A DNA stretch of 5,223 nt from DASZHC01 sp035938215. GTDB lineage: Bacteria; Verrucomicrobiota; Verrucomicrobiia; Chthoniobacterales; JAFAMB01. Made by a program: the position numbers and the translations under genes. The DNA lies in NCBI GenBank assembly GCA_035938215.1, contig DASZHC010000262.1:1-5223 (forward strand). The letters are read 5' to 3'. The notes under the pieces were generated by a model, which saw only the letters and a program-made list of their open reading frames with translations, ran no database searches and had not been told where the DNA came from. Below, piece after piece: positions 5,109-5,223 of the stretch; the first letter of the stretch is position 1, and the number at the start of each line of letters is the position of its first letter.

Positions 5109-5223
5109 GTGCGAATGGTAGCACATTATTTGCGAACGGCGAAAGTCGATCGCTTATGATTTGCGGATGGGATGGAAACCTGTTTACACGGTCAAAGACG
5201 GTCGCTGGATCGGCTGCGGATGA
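5060..5223. mobile_element. Probable end of an inserted mobile element, runs off the window
   Basis: The receiver gene loses family resemblance at about base 5060, where TGTAAAG begins and a dense set of repeats follows. An end beginning with TG and carrying several internal copies of a short motif is the layout of IS21-family ends, where the transposase binds multiple repeats; this is my best guess, not a match. No transposase is visible in the remaining ~160 bases. Two overlapping ATGs (5167 and 5172) open short frames; the first stops at 5221-5223 after 18 residues and the second stays open to the window end, neither recognisable. Confidence 0.4.
5067..5165. repeat. Cluster of five ATTTGCG/CGCAAAT motifs
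   Basis: CGCAAAT occurs at 5068-5074 and 5099-5105, ATTTGCG at 5076-5082, 5128-5134 and 5159-5165. The first pair forms a palindrome of 8-bp arms, TCGCAAAT T ATTTGCGA (5067-5083). The 12-mer ATTATTTGCGAA is directly repeated at 5073-5084 and 5125-5136, 52 bases apart. By chance a given 7-mer on either strand is expected about 0.01 times in such a span. Repeated binding sites for a transposase, recombinase or repressor are the likely meaning. Confidence 0.7.

Overview
The window looks like chromosomal DNA from a free-living, probably soil, bacterium of medium GC content. It carries a Ku end-joining protein, a YciE-type ferritin-like protein, a DUF6328 membrane protein and a cysteine-protease-like transglutaminase, a mix often seen in soil Acidobacteriota, Verrucomicrobiota and Proteobacteria. 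The sequence does not decide the phylum. Gene spacing, leaders and overlaps are bacterial, and no tRNA, rRNA or CRISPR array is visible.

Left part (1-2138, + strand). The first ~150 bases do not look like the gene they run into. They contain, on the minus strand, a hairpin resembling domain V of a group II intron. A DUF6328 membrane protein reads into this zone and has probably lost its native N-terminus. Its stop overlaps the start of a family I inorganic pyrophosphatase (ATGA overlap), so the two are probably translated together. After a 217-base leader with a short tandem repeat comes a complete bacterial Ku gene, without a neighbouring LigD ligase.

Middle (2223-3664, - strand). Two genes probably form an operon converging on ku. 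First comes a DUF892/YciE ferritin-like gene, then 17 bases later a transglutaminase-like protein. The ferritin-like gene has an in-frame amber codon at position 22, exactly where the family usually has Lys, so it is annotated as a pseudogene or a gene restarted at TTG. A 9-bp perfect inverted repeat lies just upstream of its original start.

Right part (3665-5223). About 1 kb has no recognisable gene. It holds a possible 59-residue Cys-rich small ORF, several stem-loops (a cluster at 4011-4102 and an 11-bp-arm hairpin at 4280-4319) and protein-like short frames that may be gene remains. A response-regulator receiver protein starts at 4728. It loses family resemblance abruptly after residue ~111, before the conserved Lys strand. 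At that point a 100-bp cluster of five ATTTGCG/CGCAAAT motifs begins, which I read as the end of an inserted mobile element running off the window.

The genes form separate units: phosphate metabolism with a membrane protein, DNA end joining, a ferritin/transglutaminase pair, and a truncated regulator. The striking theme is decay and insertion. I see no convincing undescribed multi-gene system; the best leads are the repeat-rich element end, the amber-interrupted ferritin-like gene, and the Ser at the usual catalytic-His position of the transglutaminase.
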